DNA of 5,136 nt from SZUA-430 sp044375275 (GTDB lineage Bacteria; Pseudomonadota; Alphaproteobacteria; Micropepsales; Micropepsaceae), in NCBI GenBank assembly GCA_044375275.1, contig JBILMZ010000237.1, positions 1-5,136 on the forward strand, read 5' to 3'. The notes below the pieces were generated by a model. The model saw only the letters and a list, made by a program, of their open reading frames with translations. It ran no database searches and had not been told where the DNA came from. A program made the position numbers and the translations under genes. Positions 1 through 5,136 of this stretch are shown piece after piece. Numbering within the stretch: position 1 is the stretch's first letter; each line of letters begins with the position of its first letter.

Positions 1-123
1 CGGAGCGCGGTAGCGCACCGGGGGAGTGGGTGCGCAGCATCGCTGCTGCACCCGAGGGGGGCGGTGCTGAGGGTGCCTGAGACCAGTCCAAAAGGTCGCG
101 GTAGGATCCACTTGATCCACCAT
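1..123 (-). CDS. Doubtful leftward reading frame cut by the window edge
   Basis: An ATG at 123-121 on the minus strand opens a frame that stays open to base 1 (41 codons, beginning MVDQVDPTATFWTGL). In its favour, AGGA lies five bases before the ATG, a CATAAT hexamer (138-133, five of six matches to a -10) lies upstream, and the LexA-type box at 127-141 covers exactly this start region, as expected of an SOS-controlled gene. Against it, the residues after about position 15 are rich in Arg, Pro, His and Cys, which is typical of an antisense frame, and a hairpin lies inside it. On the opposite strand, bases 3-80 read as a plausible protein tail (ending APEGGGAEGA, stop TGA at 78-80). Only one of the two readings is likely to be real. 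No family is recognised for either. Confidence 0.22.
   Translation of the reverse strand, partial: MVDQVDPTATFWTGLRHPQHRPPRVQQRCCAPTPPVRYRAP
28..53. repeat. GC-rich hairpin (11-bp stem, one bulge)
   Basis: GGGTGC then GCAGC (28-38) can pair with GCTGC (42-46) and GCACCC (48-53). This leaves loop ATC and a single bulged T at 47. No T-run follows on either strand, so it is not a classical intrinsic terminator. It could be part of an intergenic repeat or a chance structure near a gene end. Confidence 0.4.
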
Positions 124-126
124 TTT

Positions 127-141
127 GTTCCTATTATGTTC
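127..141. promoter_or_regulatory. Putative LexA (SOS) box, GTTC-N7-GTTC
   Basis: The sequence is GTTC-CTATTAT-GTTC with T-rich flanks on both sides. Direct-repeat GTTC-N7-GTTC is the established LexA operator of Alphaproteobacteria (Caulobacter, Rhodobacter, Rhizobium). On the minus strand it covers a CATAAT -10-like hexamer (138-133) and ends four bases before an ATG at 123 that has an AGGA ribosome site, so leftward control is the best geometry. On the plus strand TTGTTC (125-130), an 18-bp spacer and TATACG (149-154) could form a rightward promoter, but no good gene follows on that strand. The site type is clear; its target gene is not. Confidence 0.5.
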
Positions 142-334
142 TTTCCCGTATACGCAGCCCCGGCTGCCCGCAATTTGACAATTGAATAGATGCCCGGTGA
201 AGCCTCGCCCCACGGCCTGGCCGATCACCTCGTGAGCCCCGCGCGAAAAGGAAAGGCGGAGGGAGTGGCCCGGAGTCTGTCCGGCGCCACCCTGCCCCGG
301 AGCTTCTCCTGCACATGCAAAACCTTCGACGAAA

Positions 335-411
335 GTGTCATCTTCCTCACCGGCAAATCGCAGCAGACAGCCAAAAACAGCCTCGGGGATTCGGCGCTCG
401 TGTCATCTTCC
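335..411. repeat. 12-bp direct repeat GTGTCATCTTCC, two copies 65 bp apart
   Basis: Identical copies lie at 335-346 and 400-411 in the non-coding stretch downstream of the minus-strand hydrolase. On the minus strand each copy reads GGAAGATGACAC, which resembles a ribosome site fused to an ATG, but the frames behind them are short (19 codons after 407; 38 codons after 342) and look random. No target-site or recombination role can be shown. Confidence 0.35.
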
Positions 412-451
412 GGTCGGTGGTTTCCGGCAAGGCGTTCGGGCCACGCCCGGC

Positions 452-1405
452 CTATTGCTGGATCTGTGAGCCGCAGCAGCCTGGCGTGACTTTGGTCGCG
501 AAGGCTTCGGTGCGCTCCTTCTCGACGCGGCGCATGAAATCCATCATGGGGCCTGCGATCGTGTCGACGGCGCGGATGGGCATGTTGTGTCCCCAGCCCG
601 GCACCAGCTTCAGCTCGGCGCCCCTGATGCACTCGGCCGTGTGGCGACCGGCGTCGGGCCTGATCAGAATGTCGTCCTCGCCGTGGATGACGAGCGCGCG
701 GCAGTTCAGCTTCTTCAGCATCTCGGTGCGCGGCGGCGATGCCATGATGGCGGCCCACTGGCGCAGGACGCCTTCGGGATAGTAGCTGCGGTCGTAGTTG
801 GCGGCGATGCGCTCGCGAAGTTCGTCCTGGTCTTCCGGATAGCCGGGGCTCGCGTTTACGGCACGCATTTTCAGCGTGTGCTCGACTACCGATTGCCGGT
901 CTTCGCCCGGTGGCTTCTGCATCAGCGCGGCCTGGGCCTTCGGGTCGGAGCGCGGCAGTGACGGGTCGCTTGTCGTCGACATCAGCGAGATCAGGCTGCG
1001 CGTCTTGCCCGGGTGGCTGATGGCCATCAGCTGGGCGATCATGCCGCCCATCGAGGCGCCGGAGACGTGAACGGACGTGAAGCCCAGCACTTCGATGAGG
1101 GCGGCGACGTCGTCGGCCATGTCGTTCAGCGTATAGGGCACGTCAGGCTTGCGGCCTTCGGCAATGGCCTTCGCATTGGCGGCGTTGTCGGGAATGATGC
1201 CGTGGAACTTCTGGCTGAGACCCACGTCGCGGTTGTCGAAGCGGATGACGCGGAAGCCGCTGTCGGCGAAGCGGCGGTGATAGGCGTCGGGCCAGCTCGT
1301 CATCTGGGTGCCGAAGCCCTGGATGATGACCAGCGGGATGCCGTCTTCCGGGCCGGAGAGTTCGTGGCAGATGTCGATGCCATTGGCGCGGATGAAGCTG
1401 GTCAT
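452..1405 (-). CDS. Alpha/beta hydrolase (esterase fold), copy 1
   Basis: This is a cytoplasmic-type serine hydrolase of 317 residues with no signal peptide or membrane segment. The family is the broad COG0596 type alpha/beta hydrolase, similar in layout to RdmC-like methylesterases; the substrate cannot be told. The oxyanion-hole side is marked by IIQGFGTQ (27-34), followed by RFDNRDVGLSQK (55-66). The nucleophile elbow is GASMGG with Ser118. The acid is most likely Asp245 in VIHGEDD, and the base is His273 in GWGH, so the triad looks complete. Compared with its neighbour it has a longer C-terminal tail of about 20 residues ending CCGSQIQQ. The ATG at 1405 is preceded by only a weak GAGAAA ribosome site. 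It lies downstream of the paralogue at 1659-2561 on the same strand, separated by 253 bp that hold a palindromic element, and may once have shared its transcript more closely. The general function is secure, the specific role unknown. Confidence 0.93.
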   Translation of the reverse strand: MTSFIRANGIDICHELSGPEDGIPLVIIQGFGTQMTSWPDAYHRRFADSGFRVIRFDNRDVGLSQKFHGIIPDNAANAKAIAEGRKPDVPYTLNDMADDVAALIEVLGFTSVHVSGASMGGMIAQLMAISHPGKTRSLISLMSTTSDPSLPRSDPKAQAALMQKPPGEDRQSVVEHTLKMRAVNASPGYPEDQDELRERIAANYDRSYYPEGVLRQWAAIMASPPRTEMLKKLNCRALVIHGEDDILIRPDAGRHTAECIRGAELKLVPGWGHNMPIRAVDTIAGPMMDFMRRVEKERTEAFATKVTPGCCGSQIQQ

Positions 1406-1445
1406 GTGACGTTTCTCAGAGGTTGGAGCGGCTCAGATGGTGGAA

Positions 1446-1660
1446 AGGGTTTGAACACGAAGCTCACGAAGGGCACGAAGAAGATGGACGTCGAGAGGCG
1501 AGCGGGGATGCACACTCCGGGAGGCTCTCTTGACGGCGCGATGCGCCGTCAAAACTGGATTGCGCGCCGTCGGAGAGACGTGGTCCGGACGAACCGCCTC
1601 TCCGCTTGCTCCAATGTGCATTTGGCTTCGTGGTCTTCGTGATCTTCGTGTTCAATCCCT
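1446..1660. repeat. MITE/REP-like palindromic element with CACGAAG termini
   Basis: The two ends are inverted copies of 35 bp: 1446-1480 starts AGGGTTTGAACACGAAG, and 1626-1660 read on the other strand starts AGGGATTGAACACGAAG. By hand 31 of 35 positions match. Each end has three CACGAAG units at exact 9-bp spacing (1456, 1465, 1474; and mirrored at 1626, 1635, 1644). Inside are a further inverted pair, GAGAGGCG (1493-1500) and CGCCTCTC (1595-1602), and a central perfect hairpin (1530-1552). No protein is encoded; frames through it give the low-complexity Thr-Lys or Leu-Arg repeats known from such elements in many genomes. It splits the two hydrolase genes, and its right end covers two bases of the stop codon of the upstream one. 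An obvious target-site duplication was not found, so mobility is inferred from structure only. Confidence 0.72.
1530..1552. repeat. Perfect 10-bp hairpin at the centre of the element
   Basis: TTGACGGCGC (1530-1539) and GCGCCGTCAA (1543-1552) are exact reverse complements around a GAT loop. A third copy of GCGCCGTC lies at 1564-1571 and could pair with the left arm instead. On the minus strand, the direction of transcription of the hydrolases, the stem is followed by AAGAGAG rather than a T-run, so intrinsic termination is not supported. A role in mRNA folding or processing between the two genes is possible. Confidence 0.6.
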
Positions 1661-2561
1661 ACTTGTTGCGGGCGTCGACTTCGGCGACGAAGTCGGAGAT
1701 CTCGCGCAGGTAGACTGGCACGAGCTTCGAGGTGAAGTCGTGGCCCATGCCAGGAATGATCTTCAGGCGCGCGCCGGGGATAGAGGCGGCGGTGTCCTTG
1801 CCGCCTTCGACGTTGACGAGAGGGTCGTCGGCGCCGTGGATCACGAGTGCCGGCAGCTTCACGTTCTTCAGCATCTCGTTGCGCGGCGGTGATGCGAGGA
1901 TGCCGACGAGCTGGCGGGCGATGCCTGCGGGATCGTAGGGCGCGCGGTCGACGATGGACGTCGCGATGCGGCGGAGTTCCTCGTCATCGGCGGCGTAGAC
2001 CGGCTGGCTTCCGATGATGCGCCAGACGCCCATCGTGTGAGCGATGCGGGCTTCGCGCTCGACGGGCGCGGGCTGGGTGAGCACGGCCATGGCTTCCGGC
2101 TTTGATGGCGGCAGGTCGCGGCGGCCCGTCGTGGACATGATGGATGTCAGGCTGCGCGCCTTGTGTGGATGATTGACGGCGACAAGCTGCGCGATCATGC
2201 CACCCATGGAGGCGCCCACGATGTGGGCCTTCTCGATGCCGAGGGCGTCGAGGATCCCTGCCGCGTCGGCGGCCATGTCGTTGAGCTGGTAAGGCGCGCT
2301 CACCGGCTGTCCGGAGGCGGCCTTCATGAAGGCCTCCATGACGTTGACCTCGCCTGCTGTCGTGATCTTCTGGGACAGGCCGATGTCGCGGTTGTCGAAG
2401 CGGATGACGTGGTAGCCCCTGTCGGCGAGGCCTTCGCAGAGCTCGACCGGCCACATCGTCATCTGGGCCGAGAAACCCATGATCAGCTGGATCGCCGGGT
2501 TCTTGCGGTCGCCGAAGGTCTCGTACTCGAAATTCAGGCCATTCGCCTTGATCTGGGGCAT
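1659..2561 (-). CDS. Alpha/beta hydrolase (esterase fold), copy 2
   Basis: This is a 300-residue serine hydrolase and a clear paralogue of the gene at 452-1405. Long shared blocks include RFDNRDIGLSQK (54-65), LNDMA, GASMGGMIAQL, LASPPRNEMLK and ALVIHGADD; by eye about half of the residues agree. The nucleophile is Ser118 in GASMGG, the same residue number as in the paralogue. The acid is probably Asp246 and the base His274 in GMGHD. No secretion signal or membrane helix is seen. The ATG at 2561 follows a weak GGA motif about 10 bases away and agrees with the paralogue start (IKANGLNFEYE against IRANGIDICHE). It is the first gene of the minus-strand pair and diverges from glpD. Its TAG stop (1661-1659) overlaps the outer end of the palindromic element, and it lacks the roughly 20-residue tail of its paralogue, so its end may have been set by the insertion. 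The substrate is unknown. Confidence 0.93.
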   Translation of the reverse strand: MPQIKANGLNFEYETFGDRKNPAIQLIMGFSAQMTMWPVELCEGLADRGYHVIRFDNRDIGLSQKITTAGEVNVMEAFMKAASGQPVSAPYQLNDMAADAAGILDALGIEKAHIVGASMGGMIAQLVAVNHPHKARSLTSIMSTTGRRDLPPSKPEAMAVLTQPAPVEREARIAHTMGVWRIIGSQPVYAADDEELRRIATSIVDRAPYDPAGIARQLVGILASPPRNEMLKNVKLPALVIHGADDPLVNVEGGKDTAASIPGARLKIIPGMGHDFTSKLVPVYLREISDFVAEVDARNK

Positions 2562-2705
2562 GGTGTCACGTCCGGTTTGATGTCGATGGGCGCGACCCTA
2601 ACAGGGCATAACCGGAAGGCAAGCACCCTGCCACCGCAACTCAGCCGTTGACATTGGGGCTGGCAGGCTGAAGTTAGGCCAACTCCCTGCAATTACAGTC
2701 GTTTC
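2562..2705. promoter_or_regulatory. Divergent promoter region between hydrolase 2 and glpD
   Basis: The 144 bp must drive both directions. Leftward, TTGCCT (2622-2617), a 16-bp gap and TAGGGT (2600-2595) form a weak candidate promoter for the hydrolase. Rightward, an exact TTGACA lies at 2648-2653 but the hexamer 17 bp on (AAGTTA, 2671-2676) is poor. A second candidate -10, TACAGT (2694-2699), ends seven bases before the glpD ATG. A short inverted repeat CCCT-AAC-AGGG (2596-2606) lies in the leftward -10 region and might be an operator half. No GlpR site can be named with confidence. Confidence 0.4.
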
Positions 2706-4337
2706 ATGCAACGGTCTTTCAGAAATCTTGGCTCCCAGGTCTTCGACGTCGCCATCATTGGCGGCGGCATCACGGGCTCGTGCATTGCGCGCGACGCCGC
2801 ACGCCGGGGCCTGAGCGTGGCGCTGGTCGAGAAGGGTGACTTCAGTTGCGGCACGAGCGCCGGTTCCACGAAGCTCGTCCATGGCGGCCTGCGCTACCTC
2901 AAGTCATTCGAACTGAGCCTCATCCGGGAGTCGCTGCGCGAGCGTCGGGTGTGGGAGCGCATTGCGCCCCACATGGTCTATCCCATGCCCTTCCTGATGC
3001 CGCTGCAGAAGCCGGCTGACCGATGGGTGCTGGGCACGGGCCTCACGCTTTATGACTGGCTCTCCTATGACCGGAACTGGATCGATGATCCCGACCAGAG
3101 GATGCCGGGGCATCGCTCGCTCTCGGCGGATGAGGCGCGGGCGCTCGAACCGTCGCTGGCGGACGCGCCCTTCGACAGTGCCATGGTCTATTATGACTGC
3201 CAGATGTACTCGCCGGAGCGGCTGGGGCTCGAGTGTCTTGTCGATGCGGCAGCGCATGGTGCGGTGATCGCCAACTACACGGAAGTGACGGCGTTCGAGC
3301 GACAGTCCGGGTCGATCCATGCACTTCGCGTGAAGGACCGCATTGGCGGCGGAGAGGCCAGCGTCCGCTGCAAGATTGCGATCAATGCCGCGGGGCCCTG
3401 GGCCGACCGGATGCTCGAACTCATCGATGGCGGCTCCAACGCCCACAAGCTGATACGGTCGAAGGGCATTCACGTCGTCACGCGGGGCGTGACCAACAAG
3501 CATGCGCTCGCCGTTGGCCACAAGGGCGGCCACTTCTTCATCGTGCCGTGGCGCGGCCATTCGATCATCGGCACCACCGACACCGTGTTCACGGGCAACC
3601 CGGACGAACTGACGGTCACGCGTGACGAGATCAGCGGCTTCCTCTCCTTCGTGAATGAAGGCCTGCCGGGACTGAACCTCACGCCGGACCATGCCTCCTA
3701 TGCCTATGCGGGCCTGCGCCCGCTCGTCGATGACGGGTCGAAGAACAGCTACAATGCCAGCCGCAAGGCCGAGATCGTGGACCACGAGGTGGAGGGCGGA
3801 CCGTCAAACCTGCTGTCGGCGATTGGCGGCAAGTGGACGACATCACGCGACATCGCCGAGAAGTGCGTGAACATGATCGCCCGCAAGCTCAAGGCTGAAG
3901 CCAAACGCTGCGATACCGCCCACGCGCCCCTGCCCGGCGCCGCCGGCAACCACAAGGCCAAGGTCGCGGCCTTGGCCAAGGCTCATCCCGATCTCGCGCC
4001 TTCGGCCGCAGAGAACCTCGCCCGCAACTATGGCGCCCAGTCCGACAGGCTGCTGCAGCTTGCAGTTAACGACAGCGCCCTGCTCCGCAGCGTGTCGCAG
4101 TCACTGCCGGACATCGCCGCGCAGGTCGTGTTCGCCGTGCGCGACGAGATGGCGATGACGCTTGAAGACGTGATGTTCCGGCGGACGGGCATGGGCACGC
4201 TTGGGGCCCTGGAAGCTGGCGCCATCGAAACCGTGTCGACGCTGATGGCGCGCGAGCTTGGCTGGAGCGAGACAGAGCGCCAGCGGCAGATCGGCAGCAT
4301 CAACTGGCGGTATGAACCGCTGACGGGCTCCGCATGA
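2706..4337 (+). CDS. glpD: FAD-dependent glycerol-3-phosphate dehydrogenase
   Basis: GlpD oxidises sn-glycerol-3-phosphate to dihydroxyacetone phosphate at the inner membrane face and passes electrons to the quinone pool, linking glycerol and phospholipid turnover to glycolysis and respiration. The 543 residues are within the family range (about 500 in E. coli, about 555 in B. subtilis). Residues 14-42 form the FAD-binding Rossmann start with GGGITG (19-24), Asp30, Arg34-Gly35 and Glu42. Then come GTSAGSTKLVHGGLRYL (49-65), INAAGPWAD (226-234), GTTDT (289-293), GLRPL with Arg338, and GGKWTTSRDIAE (374-385), where Ser replaces the Tyr usual in the second family signature. The C-terminal domain runs from about 400 and contains RDEMAMTLEDVMFRRTG, with RRTG at 492-495. 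The ATG at 2706 is the first possible start after a stop at 2649-2651, but no Shine-Dalgarno is seen. The last bases overlap the next gene as ATGA. Confidence 0.96.
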   Translation: MQRSFRNLGSQVFDVAIIGGGITGSCIARDAARRGLSVALVEKGDFSCGTSAGSTKLVHGGLRYLKSFELSLIRESLRERRVWERIAPHMVYPMPFLMPLQKPADRWVLGTGLTLYDWLSYDRNWIDDPDQRMPGHRSLSADEARALEPSLADAPFDSAMVYYDCQMYSPERLGLECLVDAAAHGAVIANYTEVTAFERQSGSIHALRVKDRIGGGEASVRCKIAINAAGPWADRMLELIDGGSNAHKLIRSKGIHVVTRGVTNKHALAVGHKGGHFFIVPWRGHSIIGTTDTVFTGNPDELTVTRDEISGFLSFVNEGLPGLNLTPDHASYAYAGLRPLVDDGSKNSYNASRKAEIVDHEVEGGPSNLLSAIGGKWTTSRDIAEKCVNMIARKLKAEAKRCDTAHAPLPGAAGNHKAKVAALAKAHPDLAPSAAENLARNYGAQSDRLLQLAVNDSALLRSVSQSLPDIAAQVVFAVRDEMAMTLEDVMFRRTGMGTLGALEAGAIETVSTLMARELGWSETERQRQIGSINWRYEPLTGSA

Positions 4338-5136
4338 AGACGCTCGCCGTCATCAACCCTCGCTCGGCTGGCGGCAAGACGGGCCGCGATGCGCAGGACA
4401 TCGCGCGGCGCCTGGCGGAAGTGACCGGCCCCCTCAGCGTCGCCATTACCAGCGGGCCGCTGGACGCCTCCCTCATCACGTCGCGCGCCCTGCTTGAAGG
4501 GTTCGAGCGCATCATCGCGGTGGGCGGTGACGGCACCATCAACGAGGTCGTGAACGGCTTCTTCCACGAAGGCGAGATGATCAATCCCGAGGCGGAGCTG
4601 TCGCTGCTCAGCCTCGGCACCGGCGGCGACTTCCGCAAGACCTTCGAGATGGAAGCCGGGCTCGAGCCTTCGCTGCATCACATTGCCGAGGGCCGGACGC
4701 GGCGCATCGACGTCGGGTGCCTGACCTTCGTGTCCCCGGAAGGAAAATCCGGCAAGCGCTACTTCGCCAACATCGCGAGCTTTGGCCTGAGCGGTGAAGT
4801 CGTCGACCGCGTGAACAGTGCACGGATGCTGAAACGCTATACCGGCGGCCTCTCCTATACGTGGAGCAGCCTGTCCGCCATCCTGCGCTTCAAGCCCCGG
4901 CCCGTGCGCCTGAAGGTGGACAATGTGTTCGACGACGTGGTGACGATCTCGACCTGCGCCGTCTGCAATGGCCAGTATTTTGGCGGCGGCATGAAGGTTG
5001 CGCCGGACGCAGCTCCCGACGACGGCATGTTCGACGTCATCATCATGGAGCCCGCGCCCCTGCGGCGGACGCTGACGTCCATGAAGGACATCTATACGGG
5101 CGCGCATGTAAACAGCCCGCATGTGAGAGTGTTCCG
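4334..5136 (+). CDS. DAGK/YegS-family lipid kinase, 3' end cut by window
   Basis: This is a diacylglycerol-kinase catalytic domain protein (DAGKc, YegS/BmrU/DgkB type) that would use ATP to phosphorylate diacylglycerol or a similar lipid at the membrane. Only the first 267 codons are present; the frame is still open at the edge. It starts MKTLAVINPRSAGGKTGRD, the usual NPxSGGGK-like beginning. The nucleotide motif is VGGDGTINEVVNG (GGDGT at 64-68). The next motif is LGTGGDFRKTF (94-104), where Gly98 replaces the Asn of the common GTxNDF form. The second domain shows CNGQYFGGGMKVAPDA (211-226) and DDGMFDV (229-235), which in relatives belong to the metal/active-site region. The C-terminal part with the expected catalytic glutamate lies outside. 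The ATG overlaps the glpD stop (ATGA) with no strong ribosome site, so translation is probably coupled and the two genes form one operon. The lipid substrate is inferred from family only. Confidence 0.92.
   Translation, partial: MKTLAVINPRSAGGKTGRDAQDIARRLAEVTGPLSVAITSGPLDASLITSRALLEGFERIIAVGGDGTINEVVNGFFHEGEMINPEAELSLLSLGTGGDFRKTFEMEAGLEPSLHHIAEGRTRRIDVGCLTFVSPEGKSGKRYFANIASFGLSGEVVDRVNSARMLKRYTGGLSYTWSSLSAILRFKPRPVRLKVDNVFDDVVTISTCAVCNGQYFGGGMKVAPDAAPDDGMFDVIIMEPAPLRRTLTSMKDIYTGAHVNSPHVRVF

Larger units (their letters stand above)
1..451. other. Mostly non-coding region left of the first hydrolase
   Basis: No convincing full gene is seen in these 451 bases. What is visible: a hairpin at 28-53; a direct repeat of GATCCAC at 105-111 and 114-120; a GTTC-N7-GTTC box at 127-141; a tight hairpin GCAGCC-CC-GGCTGC at 154-167; an inverted repeat CAATT-TGAC-AATTG at 171-184 that contains an exact TTGACA (175-180); and a 12-bp direct repeat GTGTCATCTTCC at 335-346 and 400-411. 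Open frames exist on both strands (for example plus 190-489), but they lack a ribosome binding site, are rich in Ser/Arg/Pro, and run into the end of the hydrolase. The stretch from 310 to 410 is visibly less GC-rich than the flanking genes, which fits intergenic DNA. It is also the 3' flank of the minus-strand hydrolase, but no stem followed by a T-run was found there. Confidence 0.55.

Noticed and set aside
101..125. tRNA 3' end (GATCCACCA-like stretch)
   Set aside because: No T-loop, anticodon arm or acceptor partner can be found around it.
136..189. 17-codon plus-strand frame starting inside the LexA-type box
   Set aside because: Too short and without a ribosome site; nothing beyond its position supports it.
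190..489. Plus-strand open frame of 99 codons in the left non-coding region
   Set aside because: No ribosome site, Ser/Arg-rich composition, no family likeness, and it overlaps the convergent hydrolase end.
1530..1552. Intrinsic terminator for hydrolase 2
   Set aside because: The stem is strong but no T-run follows on the minus strand.
1013..1642. Plus-strand open frame (209 codons) across hydrolase 1 start and the repeat element
   Set aside because: Mostly antisense to the hydrolase; its last part is the low-complexity translation of the CACGAAG repeats.
1451..1655. CRISPR array
   Set aside because: The CACGAAG units are 7 bp at 9-bp spacing and arranged as inverted ends; there are no spacers of CRISPR length and no cas genes.
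2904..3785. Minus-strand open frame (293 codons) opposite glpD
   Set aside because: Antisense to the FAD dehydrogenase, no recognisable motif and no ribosome site; a codon-bias shadow.
4028..5122. Long minus-strand open frame (364 codons) opposite glpD end and the lipid kinase
   Set aside because: It lies wholly antisense to two genes with clear family motifs; its His/Arg/Ala-rich composition is typical of an antisense frame in GC-rich DNA.

Overview
The window reads as chromosomal DNA of a GC-rich alphaproteobacterium. Dense coding, a high G+C third position, a GTTC-N7-GTTC SOS-type box and a quinone-linked GlpD all fit this. A Hyphomonadaceae/Caulobacterales-like host is a plausible guess, but the sequence alone does not prove it.

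Layout: 1-451 is mostly non-coding. It holds a well-formed alphaproteobacterial LexA-type box (127-141), several small hairpins, a 12-bp direct repeat and one doubtful leftward reading frame at the edge. From 452 to 2561 two paralogous alpha/beta hydrolases lie in tandem on the minus strand (gene order 2561->1659, then 1405->452). Between them sits a 215-bp palindromic, non-coding, MITE/REP-like element (1446-1660). Its termini carry three 9-bp-spaced CACGAAG units on each side, and it has a central perfect hairpin. Its outer end overlaps the stop codon of the upstream hydrolase. Without it the two hydrolase genes would be only about 40 bp apart. A 144-bp divergent promoter region (2562-2705) separates them from a plus-strand pair: glpD (FAD-dependent glycerol-3-phosphate dehydrogenase, 2706-4337) and a DAGK/YegS-type lipid kinase (4334 to the window end, truncated by the edge). 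This pair overlaps by ATGA.

Functionally, GlpD oxidises glycerol-3-phosphate to DHAP and feeds electrons to the quinone pool. The coupled lipid kinase would phosphorylate diacylglycerol or a related lipid. Both therefore act around the glycerol-3-phosphate/phospholipid node, which is a reasonable but inferred link. The hydrolases are generic esterase-fold enzymes of unknown substrate. No clearly new multi-gene system is visible. The most interesting items are the palindromic element between the hydrolases, the orphan-looking SOS box and the apparent lack of a Shine-Dalgarno sequence at glpD.
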